This document shows positions 25,853 through 35,106 of a DNA stretch of 64,000 nt, piece after piece (the stretch's first letter is position 1; every line of letters starts with the position of its first letter). The notes under the pieces were generated by a model. The model saw only the letters and a list, made by a program, of their open reading frames with translations, made no database searches and was not told the DNA's origin. Position numbers and translations under genes: made by a program. The stretch is from an uncultured Gammaproteobacteria bacterium (GTDB taxonomy: Bacteria > Pseudomonadota > Gammaproteobacteria > Pseudomonadales > UBA5518): NCBI GenBank assembly GCA_903928015.1, contig CAIYPF010000030.1, positions 1 through 64,000 of the forward strand, in the 5' to 3' direction.

Positions 25853-26742
25853 GCGCCGCCCCCCGCAACCTGTCGCAGCCGCTGCCTGAGACGCTCGCCG
25901 AAACCCATTTCCTGCCCGAAGGCCTCCAGACGATCGGCTTCCACGACAGCGCGATCAAAGCGGGGCGCCTCTGCGAGCGCATCCGCGGCCAACGCGGTCA
26001 ACTGCCGCGCCACGCGCAATTGCGATGCATGCGCCTCCAGGGCTGCCACGATGCGAGCGGATCCACGCCGCCGCGAGGCGGCTATGGCCGGCAAGGAAGA
26101 AAGAATGTCCTCGACGTCATCGTAATCGGCGAGCAGATCGATGGCCGTGCGCTCACCGATACCCGGCACGCCGGGGATGTCGTCGATCTTGTCGCCCGTC
26201 AGCGCCAGACGCGCGGCCAATTGCTCGGGACGGATGCCGTGGCGCTCGATCCATGCTGCACGATCCTGCGCCTCGGCCTTCGGGAAATCCCATAGCCTGT
26301 CATCGGGATCGCTCAGCAGTTGGCCCAGATCCTTGTCACGACTCAGAACCACGCAACGATGGCCCGAAGACCTGGCATGGGCCGCCGCACTGGCGAGAAG
26401 GTCATCGGCTTCGTAGAGAGGGCTGGCAGCGCAGGCAATGCCCATCAGTTCCGCGAATTCGCGGCAGGCCGACAACTGGAACGCGAGCGCGGGATCGGGC
26501 AATGCACGGCTCTGTTTGTAACCGGGATGTATCCCGTGCCTGAAGCAGGTGCCGAGACTCTCGTCAAAGGCCGCAAAGAAGCGGCCATCCGGGGCATGTT
26601 CGAGCAGGCCGGCAACAAAACCTGCAAAACCGACGACCGCGTTGGTAGACAGGCCGGAGGCAGAGATCCAACTGTCAGGCAGCGCGAAAAAGGCGCGAAA
26701 AACATAGATCGAGGCATCGATCAGATGGACCGCCGGCCTCAT
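25849..26742 (-). CDS. 5'-3' exonuclease / flap endonuclease (Xni-like)
   Basis: 297 residues from the ATG at 26742, which overlaps the epmC stop in ATGA; an ATG three codons earlier is possible. This is the stand-alone form of the Pol I 5'-nuclease domain. Metal-binding acidic clusters appear in LIDASIYVFRAFF, YEADDLLAS and SRDKDLGQLL, followed by the helix-3-turn-helix GDKIDDIPGVPGIGERTAIDLL. It probably processes flaps in DNA replication or repair. E. coli Xni is about 250 residues and lacks part of the active site; this one retains the acidic positions I can see. Confidence 0.88.
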   Translation of the reverse strand: MRPAVHLIDASIYVFRAFFALPDSWISASGLSTNAVVGFAGFVAGLLEHAPDGRFFAAFDESLGTCFRHGIHPGYKQSRALPDPALAFQLSACREFAELMGIACAASPLYEADDLLASAAAHARSSGHRCVVLSRDKDLGQLLSDPDDRLWDFPKAEAQDRAAWIERHGIRPEQLAARLALTGDKIDDIPGVPGIGERTAIDLLADYDDVEDILSSLPAIAASRRRGSARIVAALEAHASQLRVARQLTALAADALAEAPRFDRAVVEADRLEAFGQEMGFGERLRQRLRQVAGGGA

Positions 26743-27320
26743 GCCAGCCACGCCGGATCGAGGCGGAAATCAGCCTCGTGGAGTTCCCGGCCCAGACCGG
26801 AGTGATCGGCAAGTGCGGATAGAAATCGCCCCGCCCTCACGGGGAGCCCTTCCCGACAGAGCTGATGCGCCTCGCACAGGATCGAGCGTGCGAAACCATG
26901 GCTGTCGGCTGGCGCACCGTCGAGATTGTCGATGCTGGGACGGAAAGGAATGCCGCAGGCACGGCTGAAAACCCACTCCAAGGCTTGTGGTCGCGCCTCG
27001 ACACGCTCGAACTGCGCCTGACGCCCGGTTGAGCGGCCATCGGGTGAATACCAGTAGCCGTAGTCCATCAGCAAACGACGCTGGGAACCGGCAATGCACC
27101 AGTGCGCCACTTCATGGAGAGCGCTGGATGCGTAGTCGTGCCGGAACACGACGCGATGCCACGGACAGTGCGGATCAGCGGGCAAGTACACAGGCTCATC
27201 GCCCCCGTGGACGAGCCGAGTGTTCTCCGTCGGGAGGAACACGCGGTCGAAGATCCTGCAGAGGGCAAGGTGGTCCATCGCACCAGCCACCGCCGGACCG
27301 GGAGCGGAAGGCGCATTCAT
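26739..27320 (-). CDS. epmC: Elongation factor P hydroxylase EpmC
   Basis: 193-residue YfcM/EpmC family protein, which hydroxylates the beta-lysylated lysine of elongation factor P. The match to E. coli EpmC is strong along the length: NTRLVHGGDEPVYLPAD, the metal site HEVAHWCIAG, DYGYWYSPDGR, QFERVEARPQALEW and DNLDGAP. Partner genes efp, epmA and epmB are not in the window. Both its ends overlap neighbours by four bases (tusA upstream, exonuclease downstream). Confidence 0.95.
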   Translation of the reverse strand: MNAPSAPGPAVAGAMDHLALCRIFDRVFLPTENTRLVHGGDEPVYLPADPHCPWHRVVFRHDYASSALHEVAHWCIAGSQRRLLMDYGYWYSPDGRSTGRQAQFERVEARPQALEWVFSRACGIPFRPSIDNLDGAPADSHGFARSILCEAHQLCREGLPVRAGRFLSALADHSGLGRELHEADFRLDPAWLA

Positions 27321-27565
27321 GCGGCGGCTTTCTTGCGGATCCGGAAGCGGAACACACCGTCCACTTCTTCGCTCTCCAGCAGACCATGCCCCAGGAACTC
27401 GCAGAAACGGGCGATATCCCGCTGCGTGGAGGGATCGGTGGCGAGCACCAGCACCTCGTCTCCGGGGCGCATATCGCGGACGCGGTTATGGAGCATCATC
27501 ACGGGCTCGGGGCACCACAGGCCACGAGCGTCGAGCTCCCCGGGCACAAAAGAATCATCTGTCAT
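27317..27565 (-). CDS. tusA: TusA-family sulfurtransferase
   Basis: 82-residue TusA/SirA protein. The active Cys lies in ELDARGLWCPEPVM, the family signature. TusA carries persulfide sulfur from IscS to TusBCD for 2-thiouridine in tRNA and to other acceptors. Both ends overlap neighbours in ATGA. A general sulfur carrier of the same family is the alternative, since TusBCDE are not seen here. Confidence 0.93.
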   Translation of the reverse strand: MTDDSFVPGELDARGLWCPEPVMMLHNRVRDMRPGDEVLVLATDPSTQRDIARFCEFLGHGLLESEEVDGVFRFRIRKKAAA

Positions 27566-27795
27566 TGGAGCTGCGCCAGATTTTCGCGCCGCAGCAACTG
27601 GCAGCTCGAGGAGTCGTGATCGAAGAACAGCAGCAACTCGCCACGCTCGAGTTGCCGCTGCACCTGAGCAACCTTGGTCGCGAGCGCTACCTCGCGCTCG
27701 CCGTACTCGGTGCCTTCGCGGGTCACGAATTCCTCGATCACGCCCTGCAACGCATCCTCGCTGAGTTCCCGCCAGGGGATCTCGACCGCGTTCAC
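27562..27795 (-). CDS. YheU family protein (UPF0270)
   Basis: 77-residue protein with the YheU pattern: IPWRELSEDALQGVIEEFVTREGT, then YGEREVALATKVAQVQRQLERGELLLFF. E. coli YheU is similar in size and its function is not known. It lies between the exported methyltransferase and tusA with four-base overlaps at both ends. Confidence 0.9.
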   Translation of the reverse strand: MNAVEIPWRELSEDALQGVIEEFVTREGTEYGEREVALATKVAQVQRQLERGELLLFFDHDSSSCQLLRRENLAQLQ

Positions 27796-28631
27796 TGCGC
27801 AGGCTTGCGGAACCGCAGCGTCATGCGATCGGACTCGCCGATCGCGATGTACTTCGCACGGTCCTTGTCACCCAACGCGAGTCCGGGCGGCAGCGTCCAG
27901 ACGCCTTCGGGGTAGTCGTGGGTGTCGGCAGGGTTGGCGTTGATCTCGCTCTTGGCCTCGAGCACGAAGCCCGCCTTGGTAGCAGCATCGACAACAAAGG
28001 ACTCAGGCACGTATCCGTTCTTGTAGATCTCCTCGCGCGTCACGGGAAGCGGGGTGCGGTGCTCCTCCACGCCCAGCACCCCACCCGGTTTCAGGGCGCG
28101 GAATGCCGCGGCAAAGACTTTCTCCTCGTTCTTGTCTCCGCTCACCCAGTTGTGGACATTACGGAAGGTCAGGACCATGTCCGCGGTGCCCGGCGCCGCG
28201 ATGGCGAGCTGGTCGGGCGCAAGGAAATCGGTGACGTCAACGCGGTCGTACACGGCGGGCGAGCCGGCCATCTTCGCGTTGAATGCCGCGCGGCTCTTGC
28301 GGTAGTAGGCGCCATCTTCGCCAGGCACGTCGCCCGGGTAGGCCGCAACGATCAGCTTGCCCTTCTCGCGCAGGTAGGGGGCGAGGATCTCGGTGAACCA
28401 GCCGCCACCGGGAGACAGCTCCACTACCGTCATGGTGGGCTGGATACCGAAGAAAGCGAGCATTTCGCCAGGGTGACGGAAGCCGTCACGGGCGCGATTC
28501 TCGGCGCTGCGCTGGGGGCCGTCGATCGCGGCGGCGAGATCCGCAGGCACTGCTGCGAAGGCGGTGAGGGAAACCAGACAACTCGCGGCAACAGCTGCAA
28601 CACGGGCACGGAAAAGGGATATCGCGGTCAT
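27792..28631 (-). CDS. Exported class I SAM-dependent methyltransferase-like protein (COG4798 type)
   Basis: 279 residues. An N-terminal hydrophobic segment followed by FAAVPADL looks like a Sec signal peptide (cleavage near 26). The mature part has a Rossmann methyltransferase pattern with VVELSPGGGWFTEIL as the SAM-binding loop, VLTFRNVHNW and GGVLGVEEHR. Family members are annotated as predicted methyltransferases; how a SAM enzyme would work in the periplasm is unclear. It is first in the coupled operon, its stop overlapping yheU in ATGA. Confidence 0.85.
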   Translation of the reverse strand: MTAISLFRARVAAVAASCLVSLTAFAAVPADLAAAIDGPQRSAENRARDGFRHPGEMLAFFGIQPTMTVVELSPGGGWFTEILAPYLREKGKLIVAAYPGDVPGEDGAYYRKSRAAFNAKMAGSPAVYDRVDVTDFLAPDQLAIAAPGTADMVLTFRNVHNWVSGDKNEEKVFAAAFRALKPGGVLGVEEHRTPLPVTREEIYKNGYVPESFVVDAATKAGFVLEAKSEINANPADTHDYPEGVWTLPPGLALGDKDRAKYIAIGESDRMTLRFRKPAQ

Positions 28632-28699
28632 GGGAAGCTCCTTGCTGGGGTGGGTCGGCGATAGTATACGGGCGCACTCGGGCAGCTGGAGCAGTGTGG

Positions 28700-29227
28700 A
28701 TGCATAGCTATCGCCTCATCTCGTTCATCGCCGACGACCGCCCGGGGCTGGTCGAGGAGATGTCCGATGTGGTCAACGCCCACGGTGGCAACTGGCTCGA
28801 GAGCCGGATGAGCCAGCTCGCGGGGAAATTCGCGGGCATCGTCAGGCTGTCGGTGCGGCCTGAGCGTCTGGCGGAGCTGGAGCTTGCCCTGGCCGGGCTG
28901 GAACGGGTCGGGCTGACACTGAGGTTCGAGTCGGCAGCGCAACGCCCGCATACAGCATCCGGAAGCCAGCATCACCTGGAGATACTGGGCTACGACAGGC
29001 CGGGCATACTCCACGAATTCGCGGCCGCGCTGGCCAACCGGCGCATCAACGTCGCCGACCTGCGCAGCGAGATCCGCAATGCTCGAGGCAACCCCGACCC
29101 CCTGTTCCATGCCAGCGCGGAAATCGAACTGCCTGCGGAACTCGATATGGGCGAACTGCGCAGCGCGCTTGAAGGGCTGGCGAACGAACTCGGGATCGAA
29201 TACTCCCTGACGGCCTCGCGGTCCTGA
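28700..29227 (+). CDS. ACT-domain protein, GcvR-like
   Basis: 175 residues from the ATG at 28700, which has GGAG eight bases upstream; GTG at 28694 is less well spaced. Two ACT domains: the first begins HSYRLISFIADDRPGLVEEM, the second HLEILGYDRPGILHEFAAAL. This is the layout of GcvR, the glycine-cleavage-system repressor accessory protein, and its relatives that sense amino acids. No gcv genes are in the window. It is divergent from the exported methyltransferase and convergent with the zinc-ribbon gene. Confidence 0.85.
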   Translation: MHSYRLISFIADDRPGLVEEMSDVVNAHGGNWLESRMSQLAGKFAGIVRLSVRPERLAELELALAGLERVGLTLRFESAAQRPHTASGSQHHLEILGYDRPGILHEFAAALANRRINVADLRSEIRNARGNPDPLFHASAEIELPAELDMGELRSALEGLANELGIEYSLTASRS

Positions 29228-29234
29228 GCGCCGA

Positions 29235-29717
29235 TCAGCTGCGCTCCACGACTGCAAGGAGCAGGCGCCCCCCATTGAACTCGGCCGTATAAACCGGGAC
29301 GTCAGGGCGATGGAGGTCCGCCTCGAATTGTTCGAGCAGCGCCGACTGCCATTGCGGCACCGATTCCCCCTCCTGCCCGCCCCGCCCACCAAGCAGCCCG
29401 GCAAGGGACCGGAACACCAGGCTCACCTCGCCCGCACCGCGATCGGTGATCGCGCAGTAGAGGGCGAGGTCGTCTTCCGGCAGGCTGGCACCGAGCGCGC
29501 GCAGCGCCGCCGACTGCAAGCGCTCTCCGGGCTGCACCAGTACCGTTCGCAACACGGCGGTTCCGCTGCCGCAGCCCGCCAGGCAGCCCGCACGGACGCG
29601 CGGGTTCTGGTACTCGACATGACCGCAGGCCGGACACTGCAGACGGGGGCGATCCTCTCCCTCCGGCACGCCGGGCACGAGCGGCGAAGCACAGCGTCGG
29701 CAGAACCCGGGACTCAT
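29235..29717 (-). CDS. Zinc-ribbon protein resembling the Nudix N-terminal domain
   Basis: 160 residues from the ATG at 29717, which overlaps the MFS gene stop in ATGA. The N-terminus has a four-cysteine zinc ribbon: FCRRCASPL then QCPACGHVEYQNPRV, the pattern seen in front of many Nudix hydrolases. The rest contains no Nudix box, but carries strand-rich sequence such as LALYCAITDRGAGEVSLVFRSL. It may be a degenerate Nudix relative that has kept the fold without catalysis, or an unrelated protein with the same ribbon. Last gene of the prmB-aroC-MFS run. Confidence 0.7.
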   Translation of the reverse strand: MSPGFCRRCASPLVPGVPEGEDRPRLQCPACGHVEYQNPRVRAGCLAGCGSGTAVLRTVLVQPGERLQSAALRALGASLPEDDLALYCAITDRGAGEVSLVFRSLAGLLGGRGGQEGESVPQWQSALLEQFEADLHRPDVPVYTAEFNGGRLLLAVVERS

Positions 29718-30901
29718 GCGGCGGCACCGGAACGGGCGGGGACGCTGCCTGCGTCCGGCCCATGCAGACCCATACGCAGCACCACAGCGCCCGCCACGGC
29801 AGCAAGTGCGGCAAGCAGGAAAACCAGATGCTGGCTGCGATCCCACAGCCAGCCGCTGCCAAGTGCGCCCAACGCACCGCCGGCCCCGAAACTGATGGCA
29901 CTGTACAAGGCCTGACCCTGCCCCTGATCCGCGTAACCGAAGTGGCGCCGCACGAACTCGATACCCGCGGCGTGGAAACTGCCGAAGGTGGCCGCGTGCA
30001 GGCATTGCGCCAACACAAGCACGAGCACCGAGCCCGCGCCGAAACCGATCATCAGCCAACGCAAAGCCGCCAGCAACATGCTTGCGACCAGCACCTCACG
30101 CAGGCTGAACCTCTGCAGAAGGCGATGTGCCATCGCGAAAAGCAGCACCTCGGCAACCACACCCAACGCCCAGAGAAAGCCGATCGTGGTGCTGCCATAG
30201 CCCTCGCGATAGAGCAGGAGGCTGAAGAAACCGTAGTAAGGGGCGTGGGAGAACTGCAGCAGGAACGAAGCCGCGAGAAAACTCCAGAGCACACGACTGC
30301 TCAGGGCCGAACGGATACCGCCGGATCTCTGCTGCCTTGCCGCAGGAGCAGCATCGCGCACCGCCAGGCTGCCGGCCACGAGCAGCACGAGCGGCACCAT
30401 CATCACCAGCGGAAAGCACGCGATCCCGGCCCGCTCGAACACCATTCCGCCCAGCACCACCAGCACCACGAAACTGATCGAGCCCCACAAACGGACCTGC
30501 CCGTAGCGATGCACCTCGCTGCCCATCGCCGCCAGCGTAATCACCTCGTACTGCGCGAGGATCGCATTCCAGAAAAACGTGTGCAGCGCGATGCAGACCG
30601 CCACCCAGCCGAGGCCCTCACCGGCGGGAAGAAGCGCGAAACAGAGCGCCGCCATGAGTGCGCCGAAGCGGATGATCCAGAGTCGCCGTCCGCTGCGATC
30701 GGCAACCCAGCCCCAGAGGTTGGGGGCCACGATCCGCGTGCCGGCAGTCACGGCAAGCACCACGCCGATGGCAGTGGCGCTCAGGCCCGCAGATTCGAGG
30801 TATAGGCTCCAGTAGGGAACCATCACGCCCAGGCAGGCGAAGTACAGGAAGTAGAACGAGGAGAGCCGCCAGTAGGGAAACGCGGCAGAGAGCCCGCTCA
30901 T
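29714..30901 (-). CDS. MFS transporter (HcaT/nucleoside-H+ symporter-like)
   Basis: 395-residue inner-membrane protein with about twelve hydrophobic segments. The early [26 protein letters not shown] and the loop [18 protein letters not shown] fit the MFS_1-like subgroup that includes E. coli HcaT. A gene of this type sits after aroC in pseudomonads, so the position is conserved, but the substrate is not established. It overlaps aroC upstream and the zinc-ribbon gene downstream by four bases each. Confidence 0.9.
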   Translation of the reverse strand: MSGLSAAFPYWRLSSFYFLYFACLGVMVPYWSLYLESAGLSATAIGVVLAVTAGTRIVAPNLWGWVADRSGRRLWIIRFGALMAALCFALLPAGEGLGWVAVCIALHTFFWNAILAQYEVITLAAMGSEVHRYGQVRLWGSISFVVLVVLGGMVFERAGIACFPLVMMVPLVLLVAGSLAVRDAAPAARQQRSGGIRSALSSRVLWSFLAASFLLQFSHAPYYGFFSLLLYREGYGSTTIGFLWALGVVAEVLLFAMAHRLLQRFSLREVLVASMLLAALRWLMIGFGAGSVLVLVLAQCLHAATFGSFHAAGIEFVRRHFGYADQGQGQALYSAISFGAGGALGALGSGWLWDRSQHLVFLLAALAAVAGAVVLRMGLHGPDAGSVPARSGAAA

Positions 30902-32010
30902 GCCTCGGGGGCAGGCGCTGCCGCATCAATCCGCGGCGTGGAGCAGTGGACGTCGGCATTCTGTGCACGGTGCCGCATCCAGTGGTCCATGAGCACCAGC
31001 GCAAGCATCGCCTCGGCGATGGGTGTGGCGCGGATGCCCACGCAGGGATCGTGGCGTCCGTGCGTGACAACCTCCAGCGCCGATCCCGAGGCGTCGATGC
31101 TGGGTCCGGGAAGGCGGATGCTGGACGTGGGCTTGATGGCGAGCGAGACCAGTATGTCCTGCCCGGTGGAGATGCCACCGACCACGCCGCCAGAGTTGTT
31201 CGCGAGAAAGCCCGCAGGAGACATGCCGTCCCGGTGCTCGCTGCCGCGCTGGGCGATGGCGGAGAATCCCGCACCGATCTCCACACCCTTCACCGCGTTG
31301 ATGCCCATCATGGCATGCGCGATATCGGCGTCGAGGCGGTCGAACACCGGCTCGCCGAGTCCCGGCGGCAATCCGCTGGCGACTACGTTGATCCGCGCAC
31401 CGATGGAGTCACCGCTCTTGATGAGCGCCTGCATGTACTCCTCGAGCTGCGGGACCAGCGCCGGATCCCCGCAGAAAAAGGGGTTCTGCTCCACGGCGCT
31501 CCAATCGACCAGCGGCGCCTCTATCGGCCCCAGTGCAGCGAGATAGCCCCGCACCTGCACGCCCAGACGCTCGCGGAGATACTTCTTGGCAATGGCGCCT
31601 GCGGCAACGCGCACCGCCGTCTCGCGCGCCGAGGAGCGGCCGCCACCGCGGTAGTCACGGAAGCCGTACTTCTGGGTGTAGGTGTAATCGGCGTGATTCG
31701 GACGGAAGGTGTCCTTGATCGCCGCGTAATCCTTGGAACGCTGGTCCGTGTTTTCGATCAGAAGCCCGATCGGAGCGCCGGTGGTTCGGCCCTCGAAGAC
31801 ACCCGAGAGAATGCGGACGGTGTCCTCTTCCCGGCGTTGCGTTGTGTAGCGTGACTGTCCCGGCTTGCGACGATCGAGGTCAGGCTGGAGGTCGTCTTCG
31901 GAAAGCGCGAGACCGGGGGGGCAGCCATCGACGATGCCGCCGATGGCCACACCATGGCTCTCACCGAAACTGGTCAGCGTGAAGAGTCTGCCGATGCTGT
32001 TGCCGGACAT
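30898..32010 (-). CDS. aroC: Chorismate synthase
   Basis: 370-residue AroC, converting 5-enolpyruvylshikimate-3-phosphate to chorismate with reduced FMN, the last shikimate step. [20 protein letters not shown], the RSGRSSAR-like block [18 protein letters not shown], and the signature [15 protein letters not shown] near the end are diagnostic. It follows prmB at 60 bases, a pairing common in gammaproteobacteria, and its stop overlaps the MFS start. Confidence 0.97.
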   Translation of the reverse strand: MSGNSIGRLFTLTSFGESHGVAIGGIVDGCPPGLALSEDDLQPDLDRRKPGQSRYTTQRREEDTVRILSGVFEGRTTGAPIGLLIENTDQRSKDYAAIKDTFRPNHADYTYTQKYGFRDYRGGGRSSARETAVRVAAGAIAKKYLRERLGVQVRGYLAALGPIEAPLVDWSAVEQNPFFCGDPALVPQLEEYMQALIKSGDSIGARINVVASGLPPGLGEPVFDRLDADIAHAMMGINAVKGVEIGAGFSAIAQRGSEHRDGMSPAGFLANNSGGVVGGISTGQDILVSLAIKPTSSIRLPGPSIDASGSALEVVTHGRHDPCVGIRATPIAEAMLALVLMDHWMRHRAQNADVHCSTPRIDAAAPAPEA

Positions 32011-32070
32011 GGTGGCCGCGATATGACGGGAGTTGGCGGGATTATACGGGCTGGGGGCGCGGCTCGTCCC

Positions 32071-32979
32071 TCACTGCGGAAGGTCTGCAGCGCGTATCAG
32101 TGCAACACCGAGCCCGCCACGCTCGAACTCGGGCCACACCAGCGGCAGCCGCGGATAGGCAGCTTCCAGCGCCGCGGCGCTCGCGCCCACCTCCAGCACC
32201 AGCATGCCCTCTTCCGAGAGATGGGCCCGCGCCTCGCGGAGGATGCGACGAACCAGGTCGAGGCCGTCCTCGCCTGCGGCAAGCCCCAGCCGCGGCTCGT
32301 GCCGGAACTCCTCGGGCAGCGCCGCCATCTCGGCGGCATCGACATAGGGCGGATTGCAGAGGATGAGGTCGTAGCGCTCACCCTCGAGGCCTGCGAAGAG
32401 GTCGGACTCAAGCACCCGCGTCGTGGCGCCAACGCCGTGCCGCGTGACGTTGCGCCGTGCGACCGCGAGCGCGGCGGGGGGGATATCCGCAAGGTCCACG
32501 CGGACCCCATCGAAACGCATGCCCGCTGCTATGCCGATGCAGCCACTCCCGCAGCAGAGGTCGAGGATGCGCGAAGGCTCGTTACCGCCGAGCCACGGCT
32601 CGAAGCCGGCCTCGATCAGCTCGCCGATGGGCGAGCGCGGTACCAGCACGTTCTGGTCGACATCGAAGCGAAGCCCGGCGAAATGCGCCTCTCCCAGCAG
32701 GTAGGCCACCGGCACACGCTCTACCACACGGCGCTTGAGCAGCTGCGCAAGACGCTCGCGCTCGGGCGTGGCGATACGCGCGTCGAAGACCCACTCCGGG
32801 CTGTCGAAAGGCAGCGCCACGGCACTCAGCACGAGCCAGCGCGCCTCGTCCCATGCGTTGTCGGTGCCATGGCCGAAATGCAGGCCGGCGCGAAGGAACG
32901 TGCTGACGCTCCAGCGCAGGCAGTCCCTCAAGGTCTGCATTTCGCCCAGCGCCTGTTCAATGGTCTTGGGACTGATCAC
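32071..32979 (-). CDS. prmB: 50S ribosomal protein L3 N5-glutamine methyltransferase
   Basis: 302 residues from the GTG at 32979, which has a strong GGAGG six bases upstream; this start is preferred to an upstream ATG in the hydrolase. The enzyme methylates a glutamine of ribosomal protein L3. Seen: VPRSPIGELIE, the SAM motif ILDLCCGSGCIGIA, the glutamine-binding NPPY at 209-212, and LPEEFRHEPRLGLAAGEDGLD, which separates PrmB from PrmC. The first 23 bases overlap the end of the hydrolase gene. Confidence 0.94.
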   Translation of the reverse strand: MISPKTIEQALGEMQTLRDCLRWSVSTFLRAGLHFGHGTDNAWDEARWLVLSAVALPFDSPEWVFDARIATPERERLAQLLKRRVVERVPVAYLLGEAHFAGLRFDVDQNVLVPRSPIGELIEAGFEPWLGGNEPSRILDLCCGSGCIGIAAGMRFDGVRVDLADIPPAALAVARRNVTRHGVGATTRVLESDLFAGLEGERYDLILCNPPYVDAAEMAALPEEFRHEPRLGLAAGEDGLDLVRRILREARAHLSEEGMLVLEVGASAAALEAAYPRLPLVWPEFERGGLGVALIRAADLPQ

Positions 32980-33838
32980 GGTTCCTCCAGAAATCGAGTA
33001 TGCAGGCCGCGATGGCGGGCGCTGCATCCAGCATATGCCAATGATGGCTGCCCGGGATCTCGTCGATGGCAAGATCCGGGAACCAGTCGGTTACGCCCGG
33101 CATCTGCGAGAGCCGGGCACGGGTATCGCCCGCCAGAAGCAGCATGGCGGGAGCACCTATCGCGGCGAAGACCGCGCGGATGTGAGGCTCGGAAAACTTG
33201 ATCGCAGAGGCGTAGCGCAGGCGGGGGTCGGTGCGCCAGCGGAACCCGCCCTCGCAGGCCTCGAGACTGCGACCCACCAGCATCGTTACAGCGCGCCGAT
33301 CCGTGCCGCTCGCGCGGCAGCGGGCCTCGATGGCCTCGTCGACGCCCGGAAAAATCCGCGCAGCCCGTGGCGCGCGCTCGCCGTAATCGTGGGCAAATGC
33401 ACGCAGTTGCGTGACGGTCTCCGCAGGATCGAAGGCAGGCGCTGCGAGTCCGTCCAGCAGCACGAGGCTGCTCACGACGTCCGCCTCGATTGCAGCGAGC
33501 AGCGTGCCGATCGCCGCGCCACGCGAATGCCCCATCACGCGATAGCGAGACAGCCCCAGCTCGCGGACCAGGGCGATGAGATCGGGCAGATCGTCCCAGA
33601 TGTTGTAACTGCCCTCAGGGCCACGGTGCTCGCTCAATCCGTTGCCAGGGAGATCCGGCGCGATAACACGGCAGCCGTGCAGCAGCGGCGCCAGCGCATC
33701 GAAGGAGGCAGCGTTGTCGAGCCAGCCGTGCAGGGCAATCACCGGAACGTCTCCGGCGCTCCCCCACTCCCGCCACGCAATGCGCGCACCGCGAATCCAC
33801 GTCGCGTGCTCCCGCGGGACGCGCGCTGCTTCCGTCAC
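32957..33838 (-). CDS. Alpha/beta hydrolase
   Basis: 293 residues from the GTG at 33838, whose GTGA overlaps the alcohol dehydrogenase stop; another GTG at 33868 is possible. Alpha/beta-hydrolase fold with oxyanion segment LHGWLDNAASFD, nucleophile elbow MGHSRGAAIG and the catalytic His in IPGSHHWHM close to the C-terminus. Likely an esterase, lactonase or similar. Being coupled to an alcohol dehydrogenase and near a sulfotransferase, it could belong to an ester-processing module (inference). Confidence 0.87.
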   Translation of the reverse strand: MTEAARVPREHATWIRGARIAWREWGSAGDVPVIALHGWLDNAASFDALAPLLHGCRVIAPDLPGNGLSEHRGPEGSYNIWDDLPDLIALVRELGLSRYRVMGHSRGAAIGTLLAAIEADVVSSLVLLDGLAAPAFDPAETVTQLRAFAHDYGERAPRAARIFPGVDEAIEARCRASGTDRRAVTMLVGRSLEACEGGFRWRTDPRLRYASAIKFSEPHIRAVFAAIGAPAMLLLAGDTRARLSQMPGVTDWFPDLAIDEIPGSHHWHMLDAAPAIAACILDFWRNRDQSQDH

Positions 33839-35046
33839 GGAAGGAGCTTGCGCAGGATGGCTTCGCACTGGGCGTGGCTCATGAAGCGCGGAACCGGATA
33901 GAAGCCCTGCGCCTCGGCCATCGCGCGACGTGCCAGCTCGGGGATGTCCGCCTCGCGCAGGCTCGCGAGACGCTCGGGAATGCCAACGGTACGCGCGAGT
34001 TCGCGTACGCGTGCCATGAACGCGGTCGCCGCCTGCGACTCGGCCGTGGCGGCATCCGCAGCGCCGATCGCCCGCGCAAGTTCGGCGAGTTGCGCAGCCG
34101 CGGCCTGTGCGTAGAAGTCGAGGATGTGCGGCAGCACGATCGCGTTCGCGAGCCCGTGCGGGGTGTGGTAGAGCCCACCGAGATTGTGCGCTATGGCGTG
34201 CACATAGCCCACGCTCGCACGGCTGAACGCCATGCCAGCGTACGTGGCAGCGAGCGCCATGGCCTGGCGCGCCGCAAGATCATCTCCCGCGGCGCAGGCA
34301 CGCGGCAGATGCGTGAAGACCATCTGCGTGGCGGCAAGCGAGAGCGGCTGCGTTTTTTCGTCGGCGAACCGCGACACGAAGGATTCCACCGCATGCGTGA
34401 GCGCATCCATGCCGCTCGCCGCCGTCACTGCGGGCGGCAGGCCCAGCATCAGGCTGCCGTCGAGCGCGGCCATGCGCGGCACGAGCTTGCCATCGACAAC
34501 CGCGAGCTTGGCCTGTGCGACGGTATCGGTGATCACCGCCGCCACCGTGACCTCCGCACCGGTACCCGCCGTGGTCGGGATCGCGTACAGCGGCAGCGGG
34601 TCCTTCTTCACCTTGAAATTGCCCACCAATGCGGCCGGAGCCACGTTGTTGGTCATGCAGGCGGCGATGATCTTCGCCGCGTCCATGGGCGAACCACCGC
34701 CCACGGCAAGTACCGCCTCACTCCCCGACTGCCGTGCAAGCGCGATACCCGCCTCCACCTGCGCGTGTGTGGGATCAGGCTCCACTCCGTCGTAGACGGC
34801 GCAGTCGATGCCGCGCGCGCGCAGCGCCTCAAGGAGCGGCGCCACCACGCCAAGACGCACCAGCACTGCGTCCGTGACGACAAGAAGCCTGCGCGTGCCG
34901 ATATCCGCGAGCGTGTGGCACATCTGCACTGCCGAACCGGCGCCGGCGAACACCATCGGCGGACGGGCGCCGGGCAGGAGGCGAATCACCACCTTCAGCA
35001 GGGCGAGCTGGAGTTCGTGTAGCAAGTGCCTGAGGACATGTGGCAT
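33835..35046 (-). CDS. Iron-containing alcohol dehydrogenase
   Basis: 403-residue group III alcohol dehydrogenase. NAD-binding GGGSPMDAAKII, then TTAGTGAEVT, and metal ligands in GMDALTHAVE, YVHAIAHNLGG and HTPHGLANA. The family reduces aldehydes or oxidises alcohols, including lactaldehyde, 1,3-propanediol or butanol; no substrate can be fixed here. It follows the sulfotransferase gene at 60 bases on the same strand and overlaps the hydrolase start. Confidence 0.92.
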   Translation of the reverse strand: MPHVLRHLLHELQLALLKVVIRLLPGARPPMVFAGAGSAVQMCHTLADIGTRRLLVVTDAVLVRLGVVAPLLEALRARGIDCAVYDGVEPDPTHAQVEAGIALARQSGSEAVLAVGGGSPMDAAKIIAACMTNNVAPAALVGNFKVKKDPLPLYAIPTTAGTGAEVTVAAVITDTVAQAKLAVVDGKLVPRMAALDGSLMLGLPPAVTAASGMDALTHAVESFVSRFADEKTQPLSLAATQMVFTHLPRACAAGDDLAARQAMALAATYAGMAFSRASVGYVHAIAHNLGGLYHTPHGLANAIVLPHILDFYAQAAAAQLAELARAIGAADAATAESQAATAFMARVRELARTVGIPERLASLREADIPELARRAMAEAQGFYPVPRFMSHAQCEAILRKLLP

Positions 35047-35106
35047 GGCAGGGTCTCCGGCAAAGGGCCTTGGCCCTTGCGCTTGTGGAATGGACGGGCA
35101 GCGGAA

